Part shown: positions 6,669-14,789 of the stretch, one piece after another
Numbering within the stretch: position 1 is the stretch's first letter
Layout of the letters: each line of letters opens with the position of its first letter
Assembly: GCA_046735265.1 (NCBI GenBank)
Contig: JBKPSZ010000086.1
Location: 1 to 17,742, forward strand
Length of the DNA: 17,742 nucleotides
Direction of reading: 5' to 3'
DNA from: DATBFU01 sp046735265
GTDB taxonomy: Bacteria > Acidobacteriota > Thermoanaerobaculia > UBA5066 > Gp7-AA6
Notes under the pieces: model-generated
The model's input: only the letters and a program-made list of their open reading frames with translations
The model's database searches: none
What the model was told of the DNA's origin: nothing
Made by a program: the position numbers and the translations under genes

Positions 6669-8993
6669 GTGAACCAGACCCCGAGGCCGGTGGGTCGTTA
6701 TCGGTGGATCGCCGCGATCTCCGGGATCCTCGCCATTCTCCTGATCGCCACCGGTTGGCTTCTCCGCCGGTCAAGAGAGGGAATGCGCGCGGGAAGCTGG
6801 AAGGGAAACAACGTTCTGTTCGTCACGATCGACACCTTGCGCGCTGACCGGCTGCCAGCCTACGGCGGGAAGAATCTCGAGACCCCCGCGATCGACGCGC
6901 TCGCCGCCCGCGGCGTGCTCTTCGAGCGCTGCGTGACCGCGACGCCGCTCACGCTTCCGTCGCACACGACGATTTTCTCTGGGACGCTTCCGGTCCATCA
7001 CGGCGTGCGGGACAACGGGGCGTTCACCGTGCCTGCAGAGCTGCCGCTCCTGGCCGAGCTCTTCCATGCGCGCAGGTATTCGACGGCGGCGTTCGTCTCC
7101 GCCTTCGTCCTCGACTCGCGCTGGAAGTTGAACCGCGGATTCGATGTCTACTTCGACCAGTTCGACACGCGCAAGCAAAACCTCCTCTCGATCGGCGACA
7201 TCGAGCGTCCGGCGGGAGACACGGTGGACGCGGCGCTCGGTTGGCTGAAGCGCCGCGACCCTGGGAAGCCTTTCTTTCTCTGGGTCCACCTCTTCGACCC
7301 GCACGCGCCCTACGCGCCGCCCCCCCCGTTCTCGGAGCAGTATAAGGAACACCCGTATCTCGGAGAGATCGCCTACGCGGACTCGGAGCTCGGTCGGCTT
7401 CTCCGCTCGATCGAAGCCGACGGCCTCGGGGACCGCACGGCGATCGTGCTGGCGGGCGACCACGGCGAATCCTTGGGAGAGCATGGGGAGAACGGGCACG
7501 GCTTCTTCCTTTACGAGCCCTCGCTGCACGTGCCGTTAATCATCGTTGCTCCACGGGGAAAAAGAGCGATGCGCCGAAAGGATCTCGTCTCTCTGGTCGA
7601 CGTGATGCCGACGGTCGTGGATCTGGCGGGCCTGGCGCTTCCTCCCGGCGTGCAGGGGAGGAGCCTCGTGCCGCTTCTCTCCGGCCGGGGGCGCCTCGAA
7701 GAGAAGCCCGTCTATTCCGAGTCGTATTACGCGCGTCTCCACTTCGGCTGGAGCGAGCTCGCATCGATCCAGGACGGCCGCTACAAGCTCGTGGAGTCTT
7801 CCGATCCCGAGCTCTACGACCTCGAGTCCGATCCGGGAGAGCAGCAAAACTTCGCTGCGCGCGACCGCGATCGCTACCTCGCGTTGAGGCGACAGCTCAC
7901 GAGCCTGACCGCGGAATGGGCGAGCCATCCCTTGAACGCGCAGCCGGCCGTCTCCGACCCCGAATCTGCCCGTAAACTCGCTTCGCTCGGATACCTGACA
8001 GGCGCCTCGCCGCCTCGTGCCGGCGGAGAAGGACCGCCTCCTTCTCCCCGGGCGAAGCTCGACCTCTACAACAAGTTGAACGCCGCCCTCGCCGCCGGTC
8101 CGTCGGATCCGGGCAAGGCGGAGAAGATGCTTGCCGAGATCCTGAAGGAAGACCCGGCCGTCGTGGACGCCCGCGTGGCTCTGGCGAACGTGCGCCTGAA
8201 GCAGCATCGATGGGCGGACGCGATTCCGGACCTCGAAGAATCGCTTCGCGAGCGCCCCGGAGACGTCACGCTCGGGATCTCACTCGCGATGGCGCTTCGC
8301 TCGGCCGGCCGGCCGGGCGATGCGGAACGGCTCCTCGAGAATCGCATCGGGAACGGGCTCTCGGATGCGCGGCTTCCGTTTCTCCTCGGCGTGATCGCCG
8401 AGGGCAAGGGGGACCGGGCGGCGGCGGACGCCTGGTTCGGAAAAGCGCTCGCCGCCGATCCCCATTCGGCGCCGTCGGCCAGCGCGTTCTCCGAAGTCCT
8501 GCTGAACCGCGGGGATCTCGACGGCGCGCTCCGCGAGGCCGACCGCGCGATCGCGCTCGACCCGCGCGTCGAAGGGGCCCACTACTGTCGCGGTGCGGTG
8601 CTCGAGCGCCGGGGAGACGCGGCGGAAGCTTTCGAAGAGTACGGACGCGAGGTCGCGAACAACGCCGTCTCGGAGCGGACGTTTCAGTCCCTGATGAACC
8701 TCGGTCGCCGGCTCGGCCGACTGCCGGAAGAATCGACGTTCCTTGAGGCCTCGATCCACCGGCATCCCGACGCCACGCTGCCGCGCCTCTACCGATCGCG
8801 CAATCTCCTCGACAGGGCCGAGGATCTGCAGGATGCGGTCGAGCTCGCCGAATCGGGCCTCGAGCTGGCTTCGACCGACCGGCAGAAGGCCTTTGCATGT
8901 CTCCTTCTCGCCGATCTTTTCGACCGACTCGGAGACCCGGGACGGTCGCACCAGTTTGCGGAGAGGGGAAAGGCGCTCGCGCGAGGAGGCTAG
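6669..8993 (+). CDS. Membrane-anchored sulfatase-family (alkaline phosphatase fold) hydrolase with C-terminal TPR domain
   Basis: A 774-residue protein starting at GTG 6669. One transmembrane anchor lies at about residues 12-33 (IAAISGILAILLIATGWLL), with the bulk probably periplasmic. Residues about 48-430 are the alkaline phosphatase/sulfatase fold: metal ligand Asp in FVTIDTLRADRL (D55), HLFDPHAPY, then the D264-H265-G metal motif and H277. The nucleophile region reads TLPSH at 95-99, where sulfatases have C/S-x-P-x-R. Thr95 therefore replaces the formylglycine-forming Cys, and His replaces Arg. That makes a standard sulfatase mechanism unlikely; Thr is the nucleophile in related phosphodiesterases. 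Residues about 465-774 contain TPR-like helical pairs (for example RGDLDGALREADRAIALDP), probably for protein binding. The ORGYKLV-type tail motif (DGRYKLVE, ELYDLESDPGE) is typical of the sulfatase C-terminal subdomain. It starts 37 bases after the propeller gene. The substrate is unknown. Confidence 0.85.
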   Translation: MNQTPRPVGRYRWIAAISGILAILLIATGWLLRRSREGMRAGSWKGNNVLFVTIDTLRADRLPAYGGKNLETPAIDALAARGVLFERCVTATPLTLPSHTTIFSGTLPVHHGVRDNGAFTVPAELPLLAELFHARRYSTAAFVSAFVLDSRWKLNRGFDVYFDQFDTRKQNLLSIGDIERPAGDTVDAALGWLKRRDPGKPFFLWVHLFDPHAPYAPPPPFSEQYKEHPYLGEIAYADSELGRLLRSIEADGLGDRTAIVLAGDHGESLGEHGENGHGFFLYEPSLHVPLIIVAPRGKRAMRRKDLVSLVDVMPTVVDLAGLALPPGVQGRSLVPLLSGRGRLEEKPVYSESYYARLHFGWSELASIQDGRYKLVESSDPELYDLESDPGEQQNFAARDRDRYLALRRQLTSLTAEWASHPLNAQPAVSDPESARKLASLGYLTGASPPRAGGEGPPPSPRAKLDLYNKLNAALAAGPSDPGKAEKMLAEILKEDPAVVDARVALANVRLKQHRWADAIPDLEESLRERPGDVTLGISLAMALRSAGRPGDAERLLENRIGNGLSDARLPFLLGVIAEGKGDRAAADAWFGKALAADPHSAPSASAFSEVLLNRGDLDGALREADRAIALDPRVEGAHYCRGAVLERRGDAAEAFEEYGREVANNAVSERTFQSLMNLGRRLGRLPEESTFLEASIHRHPDATLPRLYRSRNLLDRAEDLQDAVELAESGLELASTDRQKAFACLLLADLFDRLGDPGRSHQFAERGKALARGG

Positions 8994-8998
8994 CTCCG

Positions 8999-9087
8999 GC
9001 CACTCCGCCGTGGCGCGCCGGTGACCGAGGCCGGCGTCGTTCAAGCACGTGGGACGGTCAGCTGAAGGCTGACGGAGTGGCTCGAAC
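8999..9087 (+). promoter_or_regulatory. Candidate structured leader RNA of the second TonB-dependent receptor
   Basis: Three helices can form by perfect Watson-Crick pairing. P1 is GCCACTCCG (8999-9007) with CGGAGTGGC (9073-9081). P2 is CGCCGG (9016-9021) with CCGGCG (9031-9036), loop of 9. P3 is GTCAGC (9057-9062) with GCTGAC (9068-9073), loop TGAAG. P3 ends exactly where the 3' strand of P1 begins (base 9073 can serve either), so the two could stack coaxially. The 3' strand of P1 contains GGAG (9074-9077), the only Shine-Dalgarno-like sequence ahead of ATG 9088, so P1 formation would hide it. No U-run follows, so it is not a terminator. It matches no riboswitch class I recognise; the conserved core of the cobalamin riboswitch is absent. 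Function as an RNA switch or thermosensor is inference. Confidence 0.4.
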
Positions 9088-11256
9088 ATGAAGACGTTTC
9101 TCTTCGCGCTGTTGACGATCGTCGCTTCTCCTGCCGAAGTGTCGGAACGGGAGCTGCAGGACGCGTCCGGCCGACCGGTGCCCGGAGCACGCCTGTTCCT
9201 CGGGGAGGTCGAGGTCGCCGGGACCGGCCCCGACGGAAAATTCCGGCTCTCCGGCGCGCCGGCGCCACCGTTCGAGCTGACGGTCTTCGACGCGCGGGGC
9301 GCGTGGCTCGGGCGCGTCCTCGTCTCCGACGGCGGCGATCAGGTTCTGCGGCTCGGGCCGGCGACGGAAGAGCGGGTCACCGTGCGGGGCGCGGTTCCGG
9401 TCGAGACCCAGGCCGCTCCCGCGGCCGCGGTCAGCGTGATCACCGAACGGGAGATCCGCGAGAGCCGGCCCAACCAGCTCGCCAACTCCCTCGTCCTCGT
9501 GCCCGGATCGGGGTCTCTCGAGGAAGGCCACTCGGTCGTGCCGACGCTGCGAGGCATGGCCCGGGGCCGGACGCTCATCCTGCTCGACGGCGGACGGGTG
9601 ACGGCGGAGCCCCGTGCGGGACCCTCGGCCACCTACCTCGACCCGGTGACGCTCGACTCGGTCGAGGTCTCGCGCGGACCGGGATCCGTCGCCTACGGCT
9701 CGGACGCCTTCGGCGGCGTCATCAACGTCACGACGAAGTCGCCGGGCGCCTCCGGCTTCGCAGGGCAGTTCTCGGCGGCCGGCCGGACCGTCGACGACAG
9801 CGTCACCGGGAACGTGGCGCTCGATTTTCCGGTCGGCGCGGGCGGTCTGCTCGTCCAGGGCCACTGGCGCGACTTCGACGACTACGACTCCTCGGAGGGC
9901 ACGATCGAGAACTCCGCCGCCGAGTTCTACGGCTGGTCGGCGCGCGGGCTCGTGCCGCTCGGAGATTCGAGCCTGACGCTCGGATTCGAGTACGACCGCG
10001 GCCGCGAGATCGGCAAGCCCGCCACCGACTCGAACGTGACCCGAGCTTTCTACCCGCTCGAGAACTCGAGCCGGGCGAGCTTCGACCTCGAGCTCCCCGC
10101 GAATCAGGGGTTCGACGAGGTCCGGGTCCAGGGGTTCTGTGAAACCTACCGCCTCGTGACCGACCGCGAGCGGCAGCCCACCGCGACGGTCACCCGGCGT
10201 CTCGCGCGAGCGGACGTCGACGCCGACGACGCGAGCGTGCGGGCGGTCGGGTCGCGCGCTCTCGGCGCGGGGCGCCTGCGCACCGGGCTCGACTTCAACA
10301 CCCGGTTCGATCTGCACGCATCCGGGCTCACGGTCAACTACGACTCGCAGGGGAATCCGACCGGCGAGATCCGGGAGACCTCGATCGAGAACGCGCAGCG
10401 CTTCGACGTCGGCGCGTTTCTGGAAGCGGACCAGCCTCTTCTCGACGGAAAAGTGCTCGCGGCGGGAGGGCTTCGCGGCGACTGGGTTCGGAGTCAGAAC
10501 TTCGGCGGCTACTTCGGAACGCAGTCGGTGACTCGCGGAGCTCTCTCCGGATACGCGGCGGCGACTTACGCTCCGCAATCCACCTGGAGCGCGACGTTCC
10601 AGTACGGTCACGGATTCCGCGATCCGACCCTTTCGGATCGTTACTTTCGAGTCGTCTCCGGCCGCGGTTTCGTCACCGGGAATCCGGATCTCGATCCCGA
10701 GACCTCCGACCGCCTCGACTTTGCCTTCCGTTCCGGCATCGGCTCGTCTCTGCGCCTCGCCGCCTACGGATACCTCTTCTGGATCGGGAACCTGATCGAG
10801 CGGTATCAAGACGGGGACGACTTCTTCTTTCGAAACCGGGGAAAGGCGCGCTTCGAGGGGATCGAGCTCGAGGCCGACCTCGACATCGCGCGCGGCTGGA
10901 CGCTTCGCGCGACGGGCACTTACGCGTACGGGGTGATCCTGGACGACGACACTCCCGCCGCCGACGTTCCGGCCCAGAACGTGACCCTCTCCGTGACGAA
11001 CCGGCCGACGGATCGGATCTGGTGGTCGTTGCGCGGCCGCGCGGTGCGGCGCGACGGCCGGCCCGGCCCCGTCGAGATCGTCCCCCCGGGATTCGCCACG
11101 CTCGACGTCCTCGCGGGGTGGGAGTTCGTGCGCGGCTTCCAGGCGCAGGCCCTGCTGACGAATCTCTTCGACAAGGGGTACCGCGAGACGCCGGATCCGG
11201 TGGCGGTTCTGGCGCCGGGCCGCGCATTCAGCCTCGCTTTTTTGGGAAGGTTCTGA
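9088..11256 (+). CDS. TonB-dependent outer-membrane receptor
   Basis: A 722-residue protein. A short signal peptide (MKTFLFALLTIVASPA) precedes a carboxypeptidase-regulatory-like beta domain (GRPVPGARLFLGEVEVAG, through about residue 85). A TonB-box-like EERVTV lies at 94-99. The plug follows at about 105-220, with SVITEREIRE, LRGMARGRTLILLDGGRV, VEVSRGPGSVAYGSDAFGG and INVTTKSPG, which are standard plug signatures. The rest is a 22-strand-type barrel with the late motif TLDVLAGWEF and the terminal LTNLFDKGYRE block, ending in Phe (FLGRF). It is of usual siderophore/vitamin-receptor size, unlike the larger Oar-like receptor upstream. The ligand is not evident. The 94-base gap before it holds a possible structured leader that covers the ribosome binding site, hinting at post-transcriptional control. 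It could be cotranscribed with the sulfatase-fold gene. GC content is about as high as in the rest of the second half. Confidence 0.92.
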   Translation: MKTFLFALLTIVASPAEVSERELQDASGRPVPGARLFLGEVEVAGTGPDGKFRLSGAPAPPFELTVFDARGAWLGRVLVSDGGDQVLRLGPATEERVTVRGAVPVETQAAPAAAVSVITEREIRESRPNQLANSLVLVPGSGSLEEGHSVVPTLRGMARGRTLILLDGGRVTAEPRAGPSATYLDPVTLDSVEVSRGPGSVAYGSDAFGGVINVTTKSPGASGFAGQFSAAGRTVDDSVTGNVALDFPVGAGGLLVQGHWRDFDDYDSSEGTIENSAAEFYGWSARGLVPLGDSSLTLGFEYDRGREIGKPATDSNVTRAFYPLENSSRASFDLELPANQGFDEVRVQGFCETYRLVTDRERQPTATVTRRLARADVDADDASVRAVGSRALGAGRLRTGLDFNTRFDLHASGLTVNYDSQGNPTGEIRETSIENAQRFDVGAFLEADQPLLDGKVLAAGGLRGDWVRSQNFGGYFGTQSVTRGALSGYAAATYAPQSTWSATFQYGHGFRDPTLSDRYFRVVSGRGFVTGNPDLDPETSDRLDFAFRSGIGSSLRLAAYGYLFWIGNLIERYQDGDDFFFRNRGKARFEGIELEADLDIARGWTLRATGTYAYGVILDDDTPAADVPAQNVTLSVTNRPTDRIWWSLRGRAVRRDGRPGPVEIVPPGFATLDVLAGWEFVRGFQAQALLTNLFDKGYRETPDPVAVLAPGRAFSLAFLGRF

Positions 11257-11270
11257 GGCCGCGCGCTGGC

Positions 11271-11276
11271 GATATT
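11271..11276 (+). promoter_or_regulatory. Possible -10 element for the HtpX-like gene
   Basis: GATATT at 11271-11276 would place transcription start near 11283, just ahead of the CGGAGG ribosome binding site at 11288. No clear -35 hexamer is seen. Readthrough from the receptor gene (stop at 11256) is an alternative. Confidence 0.25.
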
Positions 11277-11287
11277 CTCGAATGGCC

Positions 11288-11293
11288 CGGAGG
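11288..11293 (+). promoter_or_regulatory. Shine-Dalgarno sequence deciding the HtpX start
   Basis: CGGAGG at 11288-11293 lies 6 bases before ATG 11300. An in-frame ATG at 11282 would precede this site and has no ribosome binding site of its own, so 11300 is preferred. Confidence 0.75.
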
Positions 11294-11299
11294 CGCTCC

Positions 11300-12139
11300 A
11301 TGAACTTCACCAAGACGACCCTCCTCCTCGGATTCCTGACGGGACTCTTCCTGCTCGGGGGATATCTGCTGGGCGGCCAGCAGGGCGCGCTCTTCGCGCT
11401 GGGGCTCGCGGCGGTCATGAACTTCGTCTCCTACTTCTGGAGCGACAAGATCGTCCTCTCGGCCTATCGGGCGAAGCCGGTGTCCGAAGCGGAAGCGCCG
11501 AGGCTCTACGCCACGATGCACCGTCTCTCGCAGAAGGCCGGCATTCCGATTCCGCGCCTCAACGTGGTGGAGAGTCCCGCCTTGAACGCCTTCGCCACGG
11601 GGCGCAACCCCCAGCACGCCGCGGTCGCGGCGACGAGCGGGATCCTGGAGGCTTTGAGCGAGGAAGAACTCGAAGGCGTCCTCGGGCACGAGCTCTCCCA
11701 CGTCTTGAATCGCGACATCCTGATTTCCTCGGTCGCGGCGACGCTCGCCGGGGCCCTGACCTATCTCTCGCGTTTCGCTCTCTTCACGCCGCACAGCGAC
11801 GAGAACGGCCGCCGCGGCTCGAATCCGCTCGCGATCCTCTTCGTCTTCCTGGCGCCGGTGGCCGCGGTTCTGATCCAGCTCGCGATCAGCCGGAGCCGCG
11901 AATACGGCGCGGACGCCTCGGGTGCGAAGCTGCTGGGGAATCCTCGTCCGCTCGCGAGCGCGCTCGAAAAGCTCGAAGCCAACTCCAAAAGGATTCCGCT
12001 CGAGACCGCGACACCCGCCACAGCGCATCTCTGCATCGTCAACCCGTTGACGGGCGGGGCGATCGCGTCCCTCTTCTCGACGCACCCGCCCATCGCGGAA
12101 CGGATCCGCCGCCTTCTCTCGATGCCGATCGGGTCCTGA
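11300..12139 (+). CDS. htpX: HtpX-like M48 family membrane zinc metalloprotease
   Basis: A 279-residue integral membrane protease, close to the 293 residues of E. coli HtpX. Two N-terminal transmembrane segments (about 6-25 and 28-48) come first. The catalytic domain then carries H130-E-L-S-H134 in GHELSHVLNRD, the zinc-binding HEXXH motif, and E201 in SREYGADASG as the probable third ligand. The LNVVESPALNAFATGR block is a family hallmark. Two further hydrophobic stretches (about 145-165 and 178-196) lie between the zinc motifs, as in HtpX. The conserved end, FSTHPPIAERIRRL, is also present. HtpX degrades damaged or misfolded inner-membrane proteins, with its active site facing the cytoplasm. 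The start is set by CGGAGG 6 bases upstream. The gene sits 43 bases after the second receptor's stop and 43 bases before the first kinase. No functional link to either is known. Confidence 0.93.
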   Translation: MNFTKTTLLLGFLTGLFLLGGYLLGGQQGALFALGLAAVMNFVSYFWSDKIVLSAYRAKPVSEAEAPRLYATMHRLSQKAGIPIPRLNVVESPALNAFATGRNPQHAAVAATSGILEALSEEELEGVLGHELSHVLNRDILISSVAATLAGALTYLSRFALFTPHSDENGRRGSNPLAILFVFLAPVAAVLIQLAISRSREYGADASGAKLLGNPRPLASALEKLEANSKRIPLETATPATAHLCIVNPLTGGAIASLFSTHPPIAERIRRLLSMPIGS

Positions 12140-12161
12140 GCCGCTTTCGACTTTTCTCCGC

Positions 12162-12167
12162 TAGAAT
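12162..12167 (+). promoter_or_regulatory. -10 element (TAGAAT) of the first kinase gene
   Basis: TAGAAT ends 15 bases before ATG 12183. Transcription would start near 12174, leaving roughly 9 untranslated bases, and no Shine-Dalgarno sequence is present. No good -35 is seen at 17 bases; a TTTCGACTTTT stretch lies upstream at the wrong spacing. Confidence 0.4.
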
Positions 12168-12182
12168 CGCGGCCGCACCTCG

Positions 12183-14789
12183 ATGACATTGGCCGCGGGC
12201 ACCCGGCTCGGACCCTACGAGATCGTCGCGCCTCTGGGCGCCGGCGGGATGGGGGAGGTCTATCGCGCCAAGGACCCGCGCCTGGGACGAGAGGTCGCGA
12301 TCAAGGTGCTGCCCGCCTCTTTTTCGCAGGATGCGGATCGCCTGAAGCGCTTCGAGCAGGAGGCGCGCGCCGCGTCCGCGCTGAACCATCCCAACATCGT
12401 CACCGTCCACGACATCGGCTCGGCGGGCGGCGCCGCCTTCATCGCGATGGAGCTCGTCGACGGCGCGAGTCTCCGGCAGATGCTGTCCTCGGGCGCGCTG
12501 CCCGAGAAGAAGATGCTGGAAATTGCGACACAGATCGCCGAGGGGCTGGCCAAGGCGCATTCGGCCGGTATCGTCCACCGGGACCTGAAGCCCGAGAACG
12601 TCGTCGTCTCGAGGGACGGCTTCGTCAAGCTGCTCGACTTCGGCCTGGCCAAGCCGTTCACGGCTCCGTCGGGGCAGGCCTCGGGAGCGCCGACGATCGC
12701 TCCTCAGGAGACGGAGCCCGGAACCGTCCTGGGAACGGTCGGCTACATGTCCCCCGAGCAGGCGAGCGGCCGGCCCCTGGATTTCCGGTCGGACCAGTTC
12801 GCCCTGGGCTCGATCCTCTACGAGATGGCGACGGGCAAGCGCGCCTTCCAGAAGTCGACGGGCGCCGAGACGCTGTCCGCCATCATCCGCGAGGAACCCG
12901 AGCCGGTCGAGCGCGCGAATCCCCGCGCTCCGGCGCCGTTCCGATGGATCATCGAACGATGCCTCGCGAAGGATCCCGAGGACCGCTACGCCGCGACCCG
13001 CGACCTCGCCCGCGATTTGAAGAGCGTGCGCGAGCACATCTCGGAAGTGGCGTCGTCCACGTCGGGCGCCGCGATGGCGGCGACGGTTCGGCCCCGCTCG
13101 CGAGGACTCGCGGTCGCGATCGGCGCGGCGGCGCTTCTCGCGGCCGGCCTGATCGCCGGCTCGCTGCTCCAGAAGCGGATCGGGAAGGTCGAGCCACCGT
13201 CGTTCCATCAGCTCACCTTCCGGCGCGGCGAGATCCAGTCGGCGCGGTTTGCCCCGGACGGGCAGACGGTCGTCTACACGGCCGCCTGGGCCGGAAAGCC
13301 GATGGAGATCTTCCTGAGGCGCCTCGAGAGTCCGGAGTCTCGGCCCTCGGGTCTCGTCGGCGACGAGCTGCTGGCGGTGTCGGCCGCCGGAGACATGGCG
13401 GTCGCGCTCAACCGGAAGCTGTCCGATGTCGCGTTCATCCGAACTGGCCGCCTCGCATCGACGAGCATCGCCGGCGGAGTGACTCCCCGGGAGATCCTCG
13501 ACGACGTCGAGTGGGCGGACTGGGCGCCGAACGGGAAGGACCTCGCGGTCGTCCGCAGTGTCGCCGGCCGGAACCGTCTGGAGTATCCGCTCGGCAAGGT
13601 GCTCTACGAGACGGCCGGCTGGATCGGAAGCCTGCGGATCTCGCGCAGCGGAGACTCCGTCGCATTCTGCGATCACACGACGCAGGGCGATGACGGAGGA
13701 TCGGTCGCCGTCGTGGACCGCTCGGGAACGCGGAAGACCCTCTCCGGCGTCTTCTCGACGGTTCGGGGGCTCGCCTGGTCGCCGGGCGATCGGGAGGTCT
13801 GGTTCACCGGTACGGAAGCCGGAGGAAACCGGGCGCTGCATGCCGTAACGCGGGCGGGCGGGCATCGGCTTCTGGCGCGGGGGACCGGTTCGTTGACCCT
13901 TCAGGACGTCGCTCCGGACGGCCGCATTCTGGTCGCCGACGATCGCTACCGGCAGGGGATCATCCGCTCCTCGCCTGGCGAGAAGGAGCGTGACCTTTCC
14001 TGGCTCGACTTTTCTTCCTCGCGAGACCTTTCCCGCGACGGAACGCTCCTTCTCTTCGACGAGACCGGCGAAGGCGGCGGCGAAGGCTATTCCGTGTACA
14101 TCCGCCGGACCGATGGCTCCCCTGCGACCCGGATCGGCGACGGCGTGGGCTCTCGTCTCTCGCCCGACGGAAAGTGGGCGCTGGCGGTCGCGCCGTCCCG
14201 GTCGAAGGCGATTCCCGTCCACATCGCCCTTTATCCGACCGGAGTCGGCGAAGCGAGGCATCTGACGGACGAGGGCCTGATCGTCCAGGCGGCCGATTGG
14301 CTGCCCGACGGAAAGACGATTCTCTTCACGGCGAACGAGCCGGGACGGGGGGTGCGCCTCTACGTCCGCTCGCTCGACGGCGGGAAGCCGCGCGCGTTCT
14401 CGCCCGAGGGATATCGCGGTCTCCGACGCGGCGTCTCGCCGGACGGCAAGTGGGTGCTCGCGTCCGGTCCGGATGGGCGCGTCTATCGGTATCCGGTTGC
14501 GGGAGGCGAGCCGATCGCCGTCCCTGAAATCTCGGGCCGGGATCGCCTGGACGGATGGGCGGCCGACGGCCGGTCGATTTTCGTGCATAACCGGGGAGAG
14601 CTTCCGGCGCGCGTCTATCGCCAGGACGTCGAAACCGGGCAGAAGAGCCTCTGGAAGGAAGTGATGCCCCTGGAGACGGCCGGACTCGGCGACGTGGCGG
14701 GCGTCATGATCACTCCGGACGAGCGTTCATACATCTACGGCACCGCGTGGACGCTCTCCGATCTCTATCTCATCGAGGGGGTCAAGTGA
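12183..14789 (+). CDS. Transmembrane Ser/Thr protein kinase with C-terminal PD40/TolB-type propeller (kinase 1)
   Basis: An 868-residue PknB-type (Hanks) kinase. Residues about 10-275 are the kinase domain: glycine loop GAGGMGEV, ATP-anchoring K41 (VAIKVL), catalytic H132-R133-D134-LKPEN, D152-FG, and GTVGYMSPEQA at the end of the activation loop. All catalytic residues are intact. A transmembrane segment lies at about 308-330 (AVAIGAAALLAAGLIAGSLL). The remaining 540 or so residues lie beyond the membrane and contain repeats of the type RFAPDGQTVVY, RLSPDGKWALA and GVSPDGKWVLA, marking WD40-like PD40 (TolB) propeller blades. It should therefore sense an extracytoplasmic cue or protein and phosphorylate cytoplasmic targets. 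The end, LSDLYLIEGVK, is a common terminus in acidobacterial members. No Shine-Dalgarno sequence is seen; a TAGAAT box lies 15 bases upstream. Its stop overlaps the next kinase's start (GTGA at 14786-14789). Confidence 0.93.
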   Translation: MTLAAGTRLGPYEIVAPLGAGGMGEVYRAKDPRLGREVAIKVLPASFSQDADRLKRFEQEARAASALNHPNIVTVHDIGSAGGAAFIAMELVDGASLRQMLSSGALPEKKMLEIATQIAEGLAKAHSAGIVHRDLKPENVVVSRDGFVKLLDFGLAKPFTAPSGQASGAPTIAPQETEPGTVLGTVGYMSPEQASGRPLDFRSDQFALGSILYEMATGKRAFQKSTGAETLSAIIREEPEPVERANPRAPAPFRWIIERCLAKDPEDRYAATRDLARDLKSVREHISEVASSTSGAAMAATVRPRSRGLAVAIGAAALLAAGLIAGSLLQKRIGKVEPPSFHQLTFRRGEIQSARFAPDGQTVVYTAAWAGKPMEIFLRRLESPESRPSGLVGDELLAVSAAGDMAVALNRKLSDVAFIRTGRLASTSIAGGVTPREILDDVEWADWAPNGKDLAVVRSVAGRNRLEYPLGKVLYETAGWIGSLRISRSGDSVAFCDHTTQGDDGGSVAVVDRSGTRKTLSGVFSTVRGLAWSPGDREVWFTGTEAGGNRALHAVTRAGGHRLLARGTGSLTLQDVAPDGRILVADDRYRQGIIRSSPGEKERDLSWLDFSSSRDLSRDGTLLLFDETGEGGGEGYSVYIRRTDGSPATRIGDGVGSRLSPDGKWALAVAPSRSKAIPVHIALYPTGVGEARHLTDEGLIVQAADWLPDGKTILFTANEPGRGVRLYVRSLDGGKPRAFSPEGYRGLRRGVSPDGKWVLASGPDGRVYRYPVAGGEPIAVPEISGRDRLDGWAADGRSIFVHNRGELPARVYRQDVETGQKSLWKEVMPLETAGLGDVAGVMITPDERSYIYGTAWTLSDLYLIEGVK
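12198..12313 (+). repeat. Copy 1 of a near-identical 116-base segment shared by kinases 1 and 2
   Basis: Comparing this stretch by eye with 14801-14916 gives four mismatches in 116 bases, all at third codon positions, including one identical run of 38 bases. It encodes the kinase glycine loop and the ATP-anchoring Lys region. Confidence 0.85.

Noticed and set aside
9057..9081. Intrinsic terminator between the sulfatase-fold gene and the second receptor
   Set aside because: A hairpin is present but no T run follows; the sequence leads straight into a ribosome binding site and start codon.
8999..9087. Cobalamin riboswitch upstream of a BtuB-sized receptor
   Set aside because: A GCCACT string is present, but the rest of the conserved core (GGGAA, GGTG and their order) is missing and the leader is too short.
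11282..11299. ATG 11282 as the HtpX start
   Set aside because: The CGGAGG site lies between this ATG and ATG 11300, and the extra residues MARRRS are not part of the family's conserved N-terminus.
9058..11418. 786-codon open frame on the minus strand opposite the second TonB-dependent receptor
   Set aside because: The protein is Arg/Glu/Gly-rich with no recognisable motif, signal peptide or start context. It is the usual mirror frame of a GC-rich gene; the plus strand encodes a complete receptor.
12039..14588. 849-codon minus-strand frame opposite kinase 1
   Set aside because: It is low-complexity and Arg-rich and mirrors kinase codons. A similar 500-codon frame lies opposite kinase 2 (14765-16267), as expected for paralogues sharing codon bias, not for a real antisense gene.
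14747..14785. ATG 14747 as the start of kinase 2
   Set aside because: It adds residues that do not align with kinases 1 and 3; GTG 14786 gives an exact register match and the usual 4-base overlap.
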